A stretch of DNA of 64,000 nt from Apoderus coryli (lineage: Eukaryota > Arthropoda > Insecta > Coleoptera > Attelabidae). Location: NCBI GenBank assembly GCA_911728435.2, contig OU452206.1, positions 9,144,297-9,208,296 on the forward strand, read 5' to 3'. A program made the translations under genes and the position numbers. Below, piece by piece: positions 10,820 through 21,700 of the stretch (the stretch's first letter is position 1; each line of letters opens with the position of its first letter). The notes under the pieces are model-generated. The model was not told where the DNA came from. It was given only the letters and a program-made list of their open reading frames with translations, and made no database searches.

Positions 10820-11778
10820 TTGAAGTTCCCAGAGACGATTAAGACCAAAGGCTTTAACCAGTCGAGCTAAACTCCTAGGATGAACCCATTAGTTTTTGGT
10901 TGAAATCGTTTTAGCCTTGTGATAGAGGTGGACACAACTGCGAAATTTTACGCTTAAAATTTCACCAGTTAGTTAGGTGGAACCTATAACTCTTATTAGA
11001 ATATAATACAAATATAATACAGTAATTTGGTAAAGTAATTTTATTAAGATAACTTATTGGTTCTGATGTAAAGGGGAGTATTTTGTTTGAGAGAAAAAAA
11101 AAAAGGAAAGTTTGTTTTGATTTTTGTCTGAGGTTTCACACTCTTTTTTACTAACTTGAATAAAATAAAAATCAAAAAAAAAAACAGGAAAAACTGAAAA
11201 ACCATACTGATTTTGGTTTTTCAGTTTTTCCTGTTTTTTTTTTATTTTTATTTTATTCAAGTTAGTAAAAAAGAGTGTGAAAATAAACAACTAAGAATAA
11301 AGGTAATACTATCATTATAAAAACGCTGATTGTCATAATAACACTATATTAGGGAGTATAATGTGATGATAACTGCGGACAAGTTTCACTAGAAACTTTT
11401 GCAAATGTGACTCATGTATACATATTAATATGATATATACTGACAAGTATTGTAAGAAAAAAATTTCACTCTAATATTTATTTTGTTATTTTCAAATGTA
11501 AGTGAGAATGTAAATTATTTAATTGAAATAAAATATTATTATTATGGCGTTATTGATAGAGCGTGTGCTTCACCTGCGGAAGCTTATGGGTTCGAATCCC
11601 AGCTCTGGCAATTTATTTTTTTGTCATTTTTGAATAAAGTAGTCAGTTTGTTACGTTAGTTATAATACAAATATAATAATAATAAGTATTAAAGTTCTGT
11701 TTCGTCACGCAGGTCATATATTTTTGATTATATTATATCTGGTCCGAAAAGTTTTAGGGCGACATAAGTGATTTTTTT
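10820..11778 (+). repeat. R1 dispersed repeat, copy D, interrupted
   Basis: R1 blocks run from about 10820 (GAGACGATTAAGACCA, TCCTAGGATGAACCCATTAG) to about 11035. They resume at 11540 with the tRNA-Ala-like segment (ATTGATAGAGCG..., B box GGGTTCGAATCCCAGC) and continue to the terminal block near 11778. The intervening ~500 bp contains a long perfect-arm hairpin and is probably a separate insertion. Confidence 0.6.
11134..11283. repeat. ~150-bp near-perfect palindrome
   Basis: The left arm from TTTCACACTC (11134) and the right arm to GAGTGTGAAA (11283) are reverse complements through ACTAACTTGAATAAAATAAA and CAGGAAAAACTGAAAAACCA. Only a ~12-nt loop (around TACTGATTTTGG, near 11205-11216) separates them. 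A transcript would form a very stable hairpin. Confidence 0.85.
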
Positions 11779-11905
11779 CCAATCCAATACAATGCATCTT
11801 TTAGGAAACTTTCCAGTTCAGGTTAAATATTGTTTGTATATAAAAAATATTGAAATGGAACCGATCGATTGAAATTATTCTAAATTATTGCAATCCATTA
11901 GGTAG

Positions 11906-11966
11906 AATCCAATTTCTACAAAGAATTTAGTATATTAAATACTAAATTCTTTGTAGAAATTGGATT
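11906..11966. repeat. Perfect 61-bp palindrome
   Basis: AATCCAATTTCTACAAAGAA and its exact reverse complement flank a short TATATTAAATA centre. No other element border was recognised around it. Confidence 0.85.
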
Positions 11967-13149
11967 ATTTGGTGTCATGTGGGTTGGGTTGTTATCTGCA
12001 TAGAAATGTGTATATCATTCTTTAACACTCATTTGATTCATAAAGAAATTTCTATTGACATTCAATCTCATACACTTTTGAACCAAATTTAATAGATCGC
12101 CTCGATCTGATGGCGCCACACGTTTCACATTTATTTATATTAATTTGATTTCTAAAAATTTGGATTGTTCTCAACTTGAGTTTAGATGACAAATCACAAC
12201 GGTAATAAGTATGTGATTTTTAATATGAATGAAAACATCACAATTCTTGAAACATGGCTGAATTATATTTTTCAAATTTTACCAAAAATATTTTTTTTCC
12301 TTTTCCAAAATGTGAACGTTACGCTCGCTGTAGCGATCACAATAATTAATTTTTTGATATATTATTACTGCCCGTCTCTCGCAGTGTTCTTTACACATTT
12401 GGTGGGTCAGCTAATCGGAACATGATTAAAAAGAAACCGTACATTTGGAACAATTTTCTTAACAAATTCCGAACAACACCAACATATCAACCTGTTCGTT
12501 TATGGTATAATTACGATCGGTATAAGCCATTGTTAATATGGGTCAAAAAATATTTATTAGTTGCGTTATTATACATTAAAAGATGTTTTTTAAATGTGTG
12601 ATTACTTTATTGTGATCTTCGATGCATCAAAAACGACCCTTTACAGAAAAAACTACTCTGAAAATTTTTTAAACATTTATTTATCGAAAAAATTATAAAT
12701 GCGGTGAAAGGATGTTATGCTATGCTATGGTTCACCGTAAATTGTGATTTAAATTAATCTTGTTAGCACTAGATAAAATAATTTTTCCATTATTGAAAAA
12801 ACCTGCATTTGACCTCAGCTTGTACTTAAACTATCTATACAGACTGCTCAAATTCAAGTCGGCACTTTTGTTATTTTCTTTATTATTGAACCTACGAGGT
12901 CGGTTAAATTAGTGAACTTGTAGTATTAGTATTTTTGAATTGAACATTTGCGTGCGTAATTTATTTAAAAAAATGTGTTTTTTTAGTAGGACATCCTGTA
13001 TATTTGTACGCTAATCAATAATTATTGCGAACTAATGAGGATATTATGAATTGTATCCTTAAACAAAAGTCTATTTCACTTTTCGTCTAGGTTGCCATGA
13101 ACTTAAAGTAAAAACAAATTTATACAAATGGATTGTCTTATGGTTTATT
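11967..13149. other. Intergenic DNA, no gene recognised
   Basis: One 79-codon open frame (12186-12425, hydrophobic in its second half) matches nothing recognised and has no supporting context. The rest is AT-rich and featureless, apart from short runs such as ACATCCTGTATA near 12989, a motif common in insect miniature elements. Confidence 0.4.
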
Positions 13150-13550
13150 GTTACATTATATCCAAAGTTTACATTAAATGTTCGAATACATCCCCTTCAT
13201 GTTCAATGAATTTTTGGGCAAACTTTTCTTGTAGCCTTTCAAACGGTATCTACGTCCATCGATACTACGTATGATATTCGTTATCGCTCTCTGAAGATCT
13301 ACATTATCATAACCATTTTGATATACTTCGTTCTTCCAAAAAAAACCAGAAATAAAAATCCATGGGTGTAATGTCAAGAAAAATTATCAACGTTTCGAGG
13401 ATTATGTGGATGAGGAGCACCGTCTTGTTGGAAAAACACTTTCTGGCGATCAGATAAATTGAAATAATAAAAAAAAACTCCTCCAATATGGTCTTAAAAA
13501 AGTCTAGATAGTGTTCACCTGTTAAAGTACCAAACCAAAAGACCATGACT
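13150..13550 (-). pseudogene. mariner-type transposase remnant (C-terminal part)
   Basis: Minus-strand fragments scattered over several frames recall Tc1/mariner transposases. They include an FQQDGAPHPHNPRNV-like stretch after the central catalytic Asp, an LDITPMDFYFWFF segment (usually TPLDFFLWG) and QNGYDNVDLQRAITNI downstream. Frames change several times and stops intervene, so the copy is dead. No terminal inverted repeats were identified. Confidence 0.65.
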
Positions 13551-13640
13551 TACTACGCTCTTGTTCAATCTTTGCTAACATACGGGATTATAGGATGGGG
13601 AAGAGTTTTATACTACAACCCTGATGTCACTACAAATAAT
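13543..13640 (+). pseudogene. Short LINE RT C-terminal fragment
   Basis: The plus strand reads MTYYALVQSLLTYGIIGWG, the characteristic post-RT motif of many insect non-LTR elements. Only about 30 codons remain. It abuts the mariner remnant and an R1 copy. Confidence 0.5.
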
Positions 13641-13641
13641 G

Positions 13642-14000
13642 CAAAAAAATCGGTTGTGTCGCTCCAAAACTTTCCCGACAATATATAATATAATCAAAAA
13701 TGATCTACGTAACGAAACAGAATTTTAATAATAATTATTATTATAATTGTATTATTATCATTATTTCTAATAAACTAACGAAACAAACTAACTACTTTAT
13801 TCAAAAATTAGAAAAAAAAAATATTGCCAGAGCTGGGATTCGAACCCAGAAGCTTCAGCATGCGAAGCGCACGCTCTCTCAATGACGCCAAAAATTTTAA
13901 ACGTAATTTTGTCGAGAATTATGGGGGCGAATAACAAAAGTAGCCTAATGCTTTAAAATTATTTATCACTCGACCCCTACTGCTATTTGAAAATTTGGCC
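13642..14000 (-). repeat. R1 dispersed repeat, copy E1
   Basis: Minus-strand R1 fragment. It has the terminal block (AAAAAATCGGTTGTGTCGCT on the plus strand), the tRNA-like segment at about 13830-13890 (B box GGGATTCGAACCCAG on the plus strand) and the CACTCGACCCCTACTGCTAT block near 13967. Confidence 0.6.
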
Positions 14001-14168
14001 TGTGTTCGAATCCCATCACTGGCAACTTTTTTTTATTTCTAATTTTTGAATAAAGTAGTGAGTTTGTTAGGTTAGTTTATTGGAATAATAAAAGTAATAG
14101 AATTATAATAATAATAAAATAATAATTATTAAAATTATGTTTCGTTACGCAGGTCATATATTTTAGAT
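14001..14168 (+). repeat. R1 dispersed repeat, copy E2, split by a hAT element
   Basis: Plus-strand R1 fragment beginning in the tRNA-like B box (GTGTTCGAATCCCATCACTG) and running to AGGTCATATATTTTAGAT. The family sequence resumes at 15856 and ends near 15893 with ACCAACCGATTTTTTT. The hAT element at 14169-15847 therefore landed inside this copy. It is oriented head-on to E1. Confidence 0.6.
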
Positions 14169-15847
14169 CAGTGGTCGCCAACCCGTCAATCGCGAGGCTC
14201 TGGTAGCTCGCGAAGAGAATTCTGGTAGTTCGCGACGAGATTTCTGGTACGTAGGTCCTAACATATCTATCTACATGCCAAACGATATGCGGAGGATTCC
14301 TCATTAAGGATAGTTTGTTAGATCTTGATTAGGTCCTGTATGATAGCGTCCTATACCAAACCAAGGCCCCAAAAAATTGAAATCTGGTTACCTAATAATG
14401 GGGTCGTGATATTTACGCAGGACAATCATATTATGAAGGGCTATCTACATGCTAAACGACATGCGGAGGATTCCTCATTAAGGATAGTTTCTTAGGTCTT
14501 GATTAGGTCCTGTATGATAGCGTCCTATACCAAACCAAGGCCTCAAAAAATTGAAATCTGGTTCCCTAATAATGGGGTCGTGAAATTTACGCAGGACAAT
14601 GATATTATGAAGTGCTATTTGCATTCCAAACGACATTCTCCGGAACGGTCATTAAGGATAGGTTCTTAGGTCTTGATTAGGCCCTGTATAAGAGCGTCCT
14701 AAAACCACACCAAGGCCCCAAAAAATTGAAATCTGTTTTCCCAATAATAGGGTCGTGAAATTTACGCAGGACAATGATATTATGAAGGGCTATTTGCATG
14801 CCAAACGACATTCTTCGAAACGGTCATTAAGGATAGTTTCTTAGGTCTTGATGAGGTCCTGTATGATAGCGTCCTATACCAAACCAAGGCCCCAAAAAAT
14901 TGAAATCTGTTTTCCTAATAATGGGGTTGTGAAATTTACGCAGGACAATGATATTATGAAGGGCTATTTGCATGCCAAACGACATTCTTCGGAACGGTCA
15001 TTAAGGATAGTTTCTTAGGTCTTGATTAGGTCCTGTATGATAGCGTCCTATACCCAACCAAGGTCCCAAAAAATTGAAATCTGTTTTCCTCATAATGGGG
15101 TCGTGAAATTTACGCAGGAAAATGTATGAAGGGCTATTTGCATGCCAAACGACATTCTTCGGAACGGTCATTAAGGATAGTTTCTTAGGTCTTGATTAGG
15201 TCCTGTATGATAGCGTCCTATACCCAACCAAGGTCCCAAAAAATTGAAATCTGTTTTCCTCATAATGGGGTCGTGAAATTTACGCAGGAAAATGTATGAA
15301 GGGCTATTTGCATGCCAAACGACATTCTTCGGAACGGTCATTAAGGATATTTTCTTAGGTCTTGATTAGGTTCAGTATGATAGCGTCCTATACCAAACCA
15401 AGGCCCCAAAAAAATGAAATCTGGTTCCCTAATAATGGGGTCGTGATATTTACGCAGGACAATGATATTATGAAGGGCTATTTGCATGCCAAACGACATG
15501 ATGCGGAACGGTCATTAAGGATAGTTTCTTAGGTCTTGATTAGGTCCTGTATGATAGCTTCCTATACCAAACAAAGGCCCCAAAAAATTGACATCTGTTT
15601 TCCTAATAATGGGGTCGTGAAATTTACGCAGGACAATGATATAATGAAGGGATATTTTCATGCCAAACGACATACACCTAAACGGTCATTAAGGATAATT
15701 TCTGAGGTCTTGATTAGGTCCTGTATGATAGCGTCCTATACCACACCAAGGTCCCAAAAACACTGTGCATTCAAAAAAAAAGTAGCTTACTGTACATTCT
15801 ACAATTACCGAAGGTGCTCAATACATTCAGAAGGTTGGCGACCACTG
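14169..15847. mobile_element. hAT-type element carrying a satellite-like array
   Basis: The ends are CAGTGGTCGCCAACC and GGTTGGCGACCACTG, an exact 15-bp inverted repeat of hAT type. They are flanked by 8-bp direct repeats TTTTAGAT (14161-14168) and TTTTAAAT (15848-15855), matching at 7 of 8 positions. No transposase is present. Most of the interior is a tandem array (see the repeat at 14260). Just inside the left end a short GGTAGCTCGCGA-like motif is itself duplicated. Confidence 0.85.
14260..15765 (+). repeat. Tandem array, nine units of 170-175 bp
   Basis: The anchor ATTAAGGA recurs at 14303, 14478, 14651, 14826, 15000, 15170, 15340, 15514 and 15688. The spacings are therefore 175, 173, 175, 174, 170, 170, 174 and 174. 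Each unit contains CTTGATTAGGTCCTGTATGA and AATTTACGCAGGACAATG. The two 170-bp spacings share the same small deletion, indicating a recent local duplication. No unit is coding. Confidence 0.95.
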
Positions 15848-15893
15848 TTTTAAATCATATTTTTGTTTTGGGGCGAACCAACCGATTTTTTTA

Positions 15894-18707
15894 AATAAAT
15901 CACGAACGCAATGTTCAGTTGCGCTAATCAGCGGAAATAATGCTACAAGTCGACTAAATTAACCAACCTCTTAGCTTCAATAATAAAGAAGTTAGCAATA
16001 CCAATTATCTTTGGCAATACTTGGTGCCGAAATGAGTTTGATCAGCCTGTATAATATAGACAAGAATGTTGTAAGGCCTTCATTTCTCACGGAAAATAAA
16101 TCTTGTAGATTTGCATCGTAGTGTTTATTATTAATCATAAAAAAAAATTCCTAAATGCATAAAGATCCAATTTTAAAATACAACAACAATTCTCTTTGCC
16201 TACTGAAGACACCTTTTTGTTTAGGAAGGAGCTGGTAATAATAATTATTGTTAACGGTGTTGTTTATGCTATGTGTATTTAGCTGTCCATACACAGACGT
16301 ATTAGGTAAAGTGTCTATACGAAATTATCCTGCAGTTATTATACTTAATAATACACACTCGAGATTTAACTTTAAAAACTTGATTCAGTTTATAACTTGT
16401 TATAAACTAACATGCAGTTATACAGGGTGTAACAGAATATGTGTTATATACAACGTGAAACTATATAATATTCCTATTGAATAACGAAAATGATTTCTCC
16501 TCTACAAATATTGTCTTCCTGCTTTCAATTTGAATACAGAGGGAGTGAAAGTTTTAAAAAAAATGTATTTTTTAATAACAAAGATTTGGCACAGTACCAC
16601 CACACACACACATTAGGTAGTTTTATAGTGAGTTTACACATTATGCATGGATTTATAGTGGCGCCAATAAATTAAATTTGCACCTGTAGACATCGACTTG
16701 CATACAAGTTGAATCTTTGCCTGCATAGACCGAAAAAATCTGCCGTCTGCTAAAATCAGTTTCTGGTATGCAAATAGAACTTCTTTGTAACAATTAATTA
16801 CGAACGCTTTTAACAACTACCTATATGTCTCAACAATAAATGATAATAAATACATAAATAGATAATTAAATAATATAGTAAAAAATCCATATTTTCAAAT
16901 ATCTCATCCGTTTCTCTGTCAGACGAATAGATGAAATGATAAATCTCAAAATGTTGCGTGTTTATGAATTCGCACAAAATAAATTTCTTGGGTGTATAGA
17001 CTTATTTTTTTAAATATAGTCTTTGTTGTGTTTTGAAAAAATTGTAGCAACAAAAAACCATTTTTTAGCTCTCCATATCATATATGTAATATATAATATA
17101 TGGAGACTATTAGTTTCATAGTTGTGATAGAATATAACTTAAAAAATGTTACTTAAATGAACTGATTCACACAGGCGTTCGGAAATATTGTAAAAAGGGT
17201 CAAAAACGAAAAAAAAAAATTCCCAAATATAACAGAGAAATTGGCTAATTATAAGATAACCTAGAACATGTAGCATAATAATTTTGTTTACACAGGCCTT
17301 CGTAAATAGTAAAAAAGGGGGCAAAATAAATTTTATAATAAAACTAAAAAAAATAACTATTTTGCGTACAAGAACTTGGCCTAGAAGATCTTAAATATAA
17401 AATATGTACGTATCAATAGTGCCTCCAAAGAGAAGAAAAAGGAACAAAACCCGATACTTTAAAAAAATAGCTGATGTCTAAAACAAAAAAATATGTATAC
17501 ATTTTAGAGCTATTTGTGCCTCGAGGCAACTGGCATATTGAAAAAAAGTGTTTCGTTTACGCAACGTTGGCGACTAATGGGTTTTAATATCGCATATCGC
17601 TCTTTTAAGTGTTAGTAAATAAATAAATACATTATTTTTTCATGGAGTAGGTATATTTTGATTGGTGGTGTGTTGTTTACACAATTACACTTACATATTA
17701 ATTAACTATTGTTAAGTCTGTTAAGGAATTTTGTCATATTTTATGGTATGGATGTAAAAATAGTAATAATTTTCTATGGATAACCATTTTCGAGGGCAAC
17801 TTTGTTTAATTAACTGAAATTTCTCGATAACTTAGCTTAGAGTTTAGCGTGTTATTACGTTATTGTATATGAATCATTTTTCGTTATTATTTTATTAAAG
17901 TCCATCCGGTTGTACAATAAACATAGAAAATAATAGAAACATGGATGTAAAATTGTCACATGCGCGAACGGTTATTTGGTGTCTAATCTAATAAATCTTC
18001 TAGTGTATGTACAACTCTGCCAACCCATTCACAAACCGTAATAGACTCACCTATTATTCAACACGATCGATTTCGTTCCACATGTACGCATGGTTGTTAA
18101 ATGTTTCAACCCCACTTGTTTGCGCAACGCGTATTGTATACAGAATTTGTAAAAATCACATTTGCTTGTGGGCTTGCTTTCGCGTAAACCCGATTTTCTA
18201 ATAAATATACTCTTTCAGTTCACTTATGTTAATTTCATATAAATAATTGAAACTAAATGTTATTAAAGGTCAAATTGTTTACATTTTTTATTATATTATT
18301 TTGTTATAATAAATTATAATAAAAGAATTATTCTAATGTAAAAATTCATGCTTACCTGTTGAGTTTTTTTAAAATTACATCATTCTTTTACATGGAAATA
18401 TATCGCAAGATGAGATATATATGTTTGGCAATAACTTCTGAGTTGTGAAATAATATTTACTGGCAGTTTTTAATCAGTATCAGCTAGATATACCTATGGT
18501 TATTATACCTTATTTAGTTACCTATTAAGTTTTAACGACTTGGAAATATTTGACTGCACATGTGTTTGTAATTATCTAATAATTTATTCTGTTGTTATTG
18601 TGATTAATTTCAAGTAGTAAATAGCATGTAATTATTAATAATGTGAGCTGAAAATTTGCGTTTGAAAACATTTAAATCAGTTTTTAAGTAAAAAAAAAAT
18701 AAATAAG
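15894..18707. other. Intergenic DNA upstream of the SLC7 gene
   Basis: AT-rich sequence with no recognised exon or complete element. There is a TACAGGGTGTAACAG motif near 16420 of the kind found at ends of insect miniature elements. The last few hundred bases presumably include the transporter's promoter and 5' UTR, but no core promoter element was assigned. Confidence 0.4.
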
Positions 18708-21700
18708 ATGGGTAATGAAGAAGAAATAAGTTTAAATGGTAATATTAATTGTGAAAATCCTGATGAAGGAAGAGTGGTGTTGAAACGCAAGATTACGCTT
18801 ATGAATGGAGTAGCGATTATCGTTGGAAGTATTATTGGTAAGTTGAAAATACTAGATTTTTGGCGATACTAAACTTAATATTCAATAGGTATAAGATACA
18901 AAATAAACATATCAACGATCTTTTTGTATATATATTTATAATGAGCGACGCGAAACCAAACATGGGAAATCCATTTCGAGATACATGTTATGGCTATACT
19001 TTCTCATTACACTGAAAACAAAAATAATAATAACCTGGCGCGGGTAGAGACAGAATAGATCTTCATACGATTATCGAATCACGCATGAAAATCTCACATA
19101 CGACATATTCCCGCATACAAATAAGTGACAACTGTGTAAATATGATTTATTTGACGTACTTGTTTGTTACATAAATGTCATTGTGACATCGCGCTGTTCT
19201 GTTAATTTAAAGGCGGTTTTAGCCAACTAATAATGGATAGTGCATAATGCATAAAGAATAATGCTTAATACATAGTTCATAATCGATAATGCATAACAAA
19301 ATATAGGTGTTTATGTTACCGACAATGTGTTAAAACAAGGCATTGTATAGAATTCCTAGGAAATGTATAAAATGCCGGGTTGACTTAGGAAATGTGTTAA
19401 ATAAATTGTTAAAACCTATATATTACATACATTACCTAGGGAATGTATAGAATTCCTCGGCATTGTCAACAATTCCTAAATGCTACTAGAAAGTGGATAT
19501 ACCAAAATGAAATTTGCACCCGGGGGAGGGTGTCCGTATTAAAACAAAATGAAAAAATTAAAACAAATGCTATTATCAACTGAAAATAAATAATTTTAAT
19601 TAAATTAACATAAAATCAAAATAATGTATCTATATCATTCTTGAATAAAAAACAAACAACATTTTTTAATTAAAAATCTTAAACCCTGAAAATTAAAATA
19701 ACAAATAATATTTAAAATTGCGTTCCTTAATTTTGAAATGCAAGAACCTATTTATTTTTGCATCAAGATGCTTGTCACTCCGGTAAACTGGAGTGACACT
19801 TGGAGGTACACAACATTTTACTGTTTAAGCACAAGCATCTTGATGCTTCACATCCTGTTTTTCAAAGACACTTTTTGAATCCCTGCCCAGACGAGTCTAA
19901 CTAGTCAGCCCCTCTATCGCACCCTTGTGCGCCGTTGTGAATTAAGATAGTAGAAATTTAACACATTGCCTAAGGTGTTAAGGAAATGTATACAATCCCT
20001 AGGAAATGTGTATAATACAACTTATTTCACACATTTCCTGACGACTACAGGCATTGTATACATTTCATAGGAATTCTATACTTACAATGCCGTATTTCAT
20101 ACATTTCCGGTAACATTTATACAACTCATAACTTTTAGTGACAACTGACTTGACAGCAGGTTAACCTTTTACTGTTTGATTTGTACCAAATTGTACCTTC
20201 CTCAATGCTCATTATATTTATTTTCAAGTCGGTATCAAAAAACGTGTTCAACAATTAAGATTCGTATTAAAAATTGAGGTTATGTAAGTGTTTATGATAT
20301 CTACATTCCAGGCATGCGGCGCGAAAATTACGAATTATACACTATTCGTTGTATAAACAGGTACATGTGTCATGTTTTAAAAATTATCCATTATGCACTA
20401 TAATTATACATTATTAGTTGGCTAAACCCGCCTTAAATCAAATAAAGATACCTATTATTTTGGTTTTATATTATAAATTTCGATATTCTTGTTGCGTGAG
20501 AATTTGGTAAGTGTTAATTTAGAATATAAAAAATATAAATATATAGATAGAAGATAATATTTATAAAATATTTTAAAATTATTAGGAATTAATGAATACC
20601 CGAAAATCGCTTACTAAACTCAGCTAAAGCTGCGACAAGATTGGGAAACATCGCAGCAGATCGACTGGTTTTTGAAAAAAAGAAATTTGAATTTGAAAAG
20701 GAAAAGGAAAGATTTGAATTTGTAAAATCATACCGAGAACGAAAACTTATTCTTTTAGACAGACAAAATAAAGCTTTTGAAGCTTTAGCTTACACATACG
20801 AATAAGTTTTAATTTAATATTTTAATGTTTTCAGATACGTTATAAGGTATGTGTTAATGCAGTACAATTTTAAAATTATTTATGTTATAATTATATAAAA
20901 TTGGTACTTAATAAACTATTATAATCCAACTGAATACAAAAAAACCAATGGTATTCTTAATTATTTTATCAAATTCTAACATTCTACACTTTAGTTATTG
21001 ATAACTATTTATAACGCAATTCTACATCCGATCCGTCTTCCTGCTTGCAGTTTCAGATTATGAAGAATAGGTTGTTCTACATTGGTAAGAACATTTTCTA
21101 TCTTTCTTCCAATATCTACGTAGGGATTCTCCCATTTTAAAATAATAACAAAATGAATTTTAAATACTAATTTACAAACCATAAAGCGTTAGATTCCGAC
21201 AATTCTTTCGTGCGACATTGAAATGTCACCTCAATTGGACCACACGACATTATGTCGACCGCAAAATGTCGTATGCGCCATTCAAGAATTTACTTTTTCA
21301 TATTTGTGTCCACATTTGATAATGTCGCATGCGACATTCTATAATCGTGAGAATAGAATAGTGTCACATTGATATTATTAAGTTGCAGCTTTCTAGAATA
21401 ATAATAATTATGAGCGTTTTTTGTTCAAAAATATACAGGTTGTTTCACAATAAAATACGTATGCAAGTTTGGGATATTTCTCGATATACACCTTCAATCT
21501 TTCTATGCATACAAAGGAGATAGGTAACCTGTAAAACGATCGAACTTAAATTACATAAGTAAATATCTTGTATTGCTATTGCTTGTTTTTTAAACCAAAA
21601 TAGAATAGATAATGACTATAACATAGCTTTGTGTAAAAGAGATTGGTTTATAAGATATTATATAAGATCAATGCCCGAGATTTCATGAGATATTACGGTA

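Noticed and set aside
12186..12425. 79-codon open frame, hydrophobic C-terminal half
   Set aside because: AT-rich composition explains the Phe/Ile/Leu content; no domain, splice or regulatory support was seen.
14260..15765. CRISPR-like regular repeats
   Set aside because: Whole ~174-bp units are repeated with no short repeat/unique spacer alternation, in a eukaryotic context inside a hAT element.
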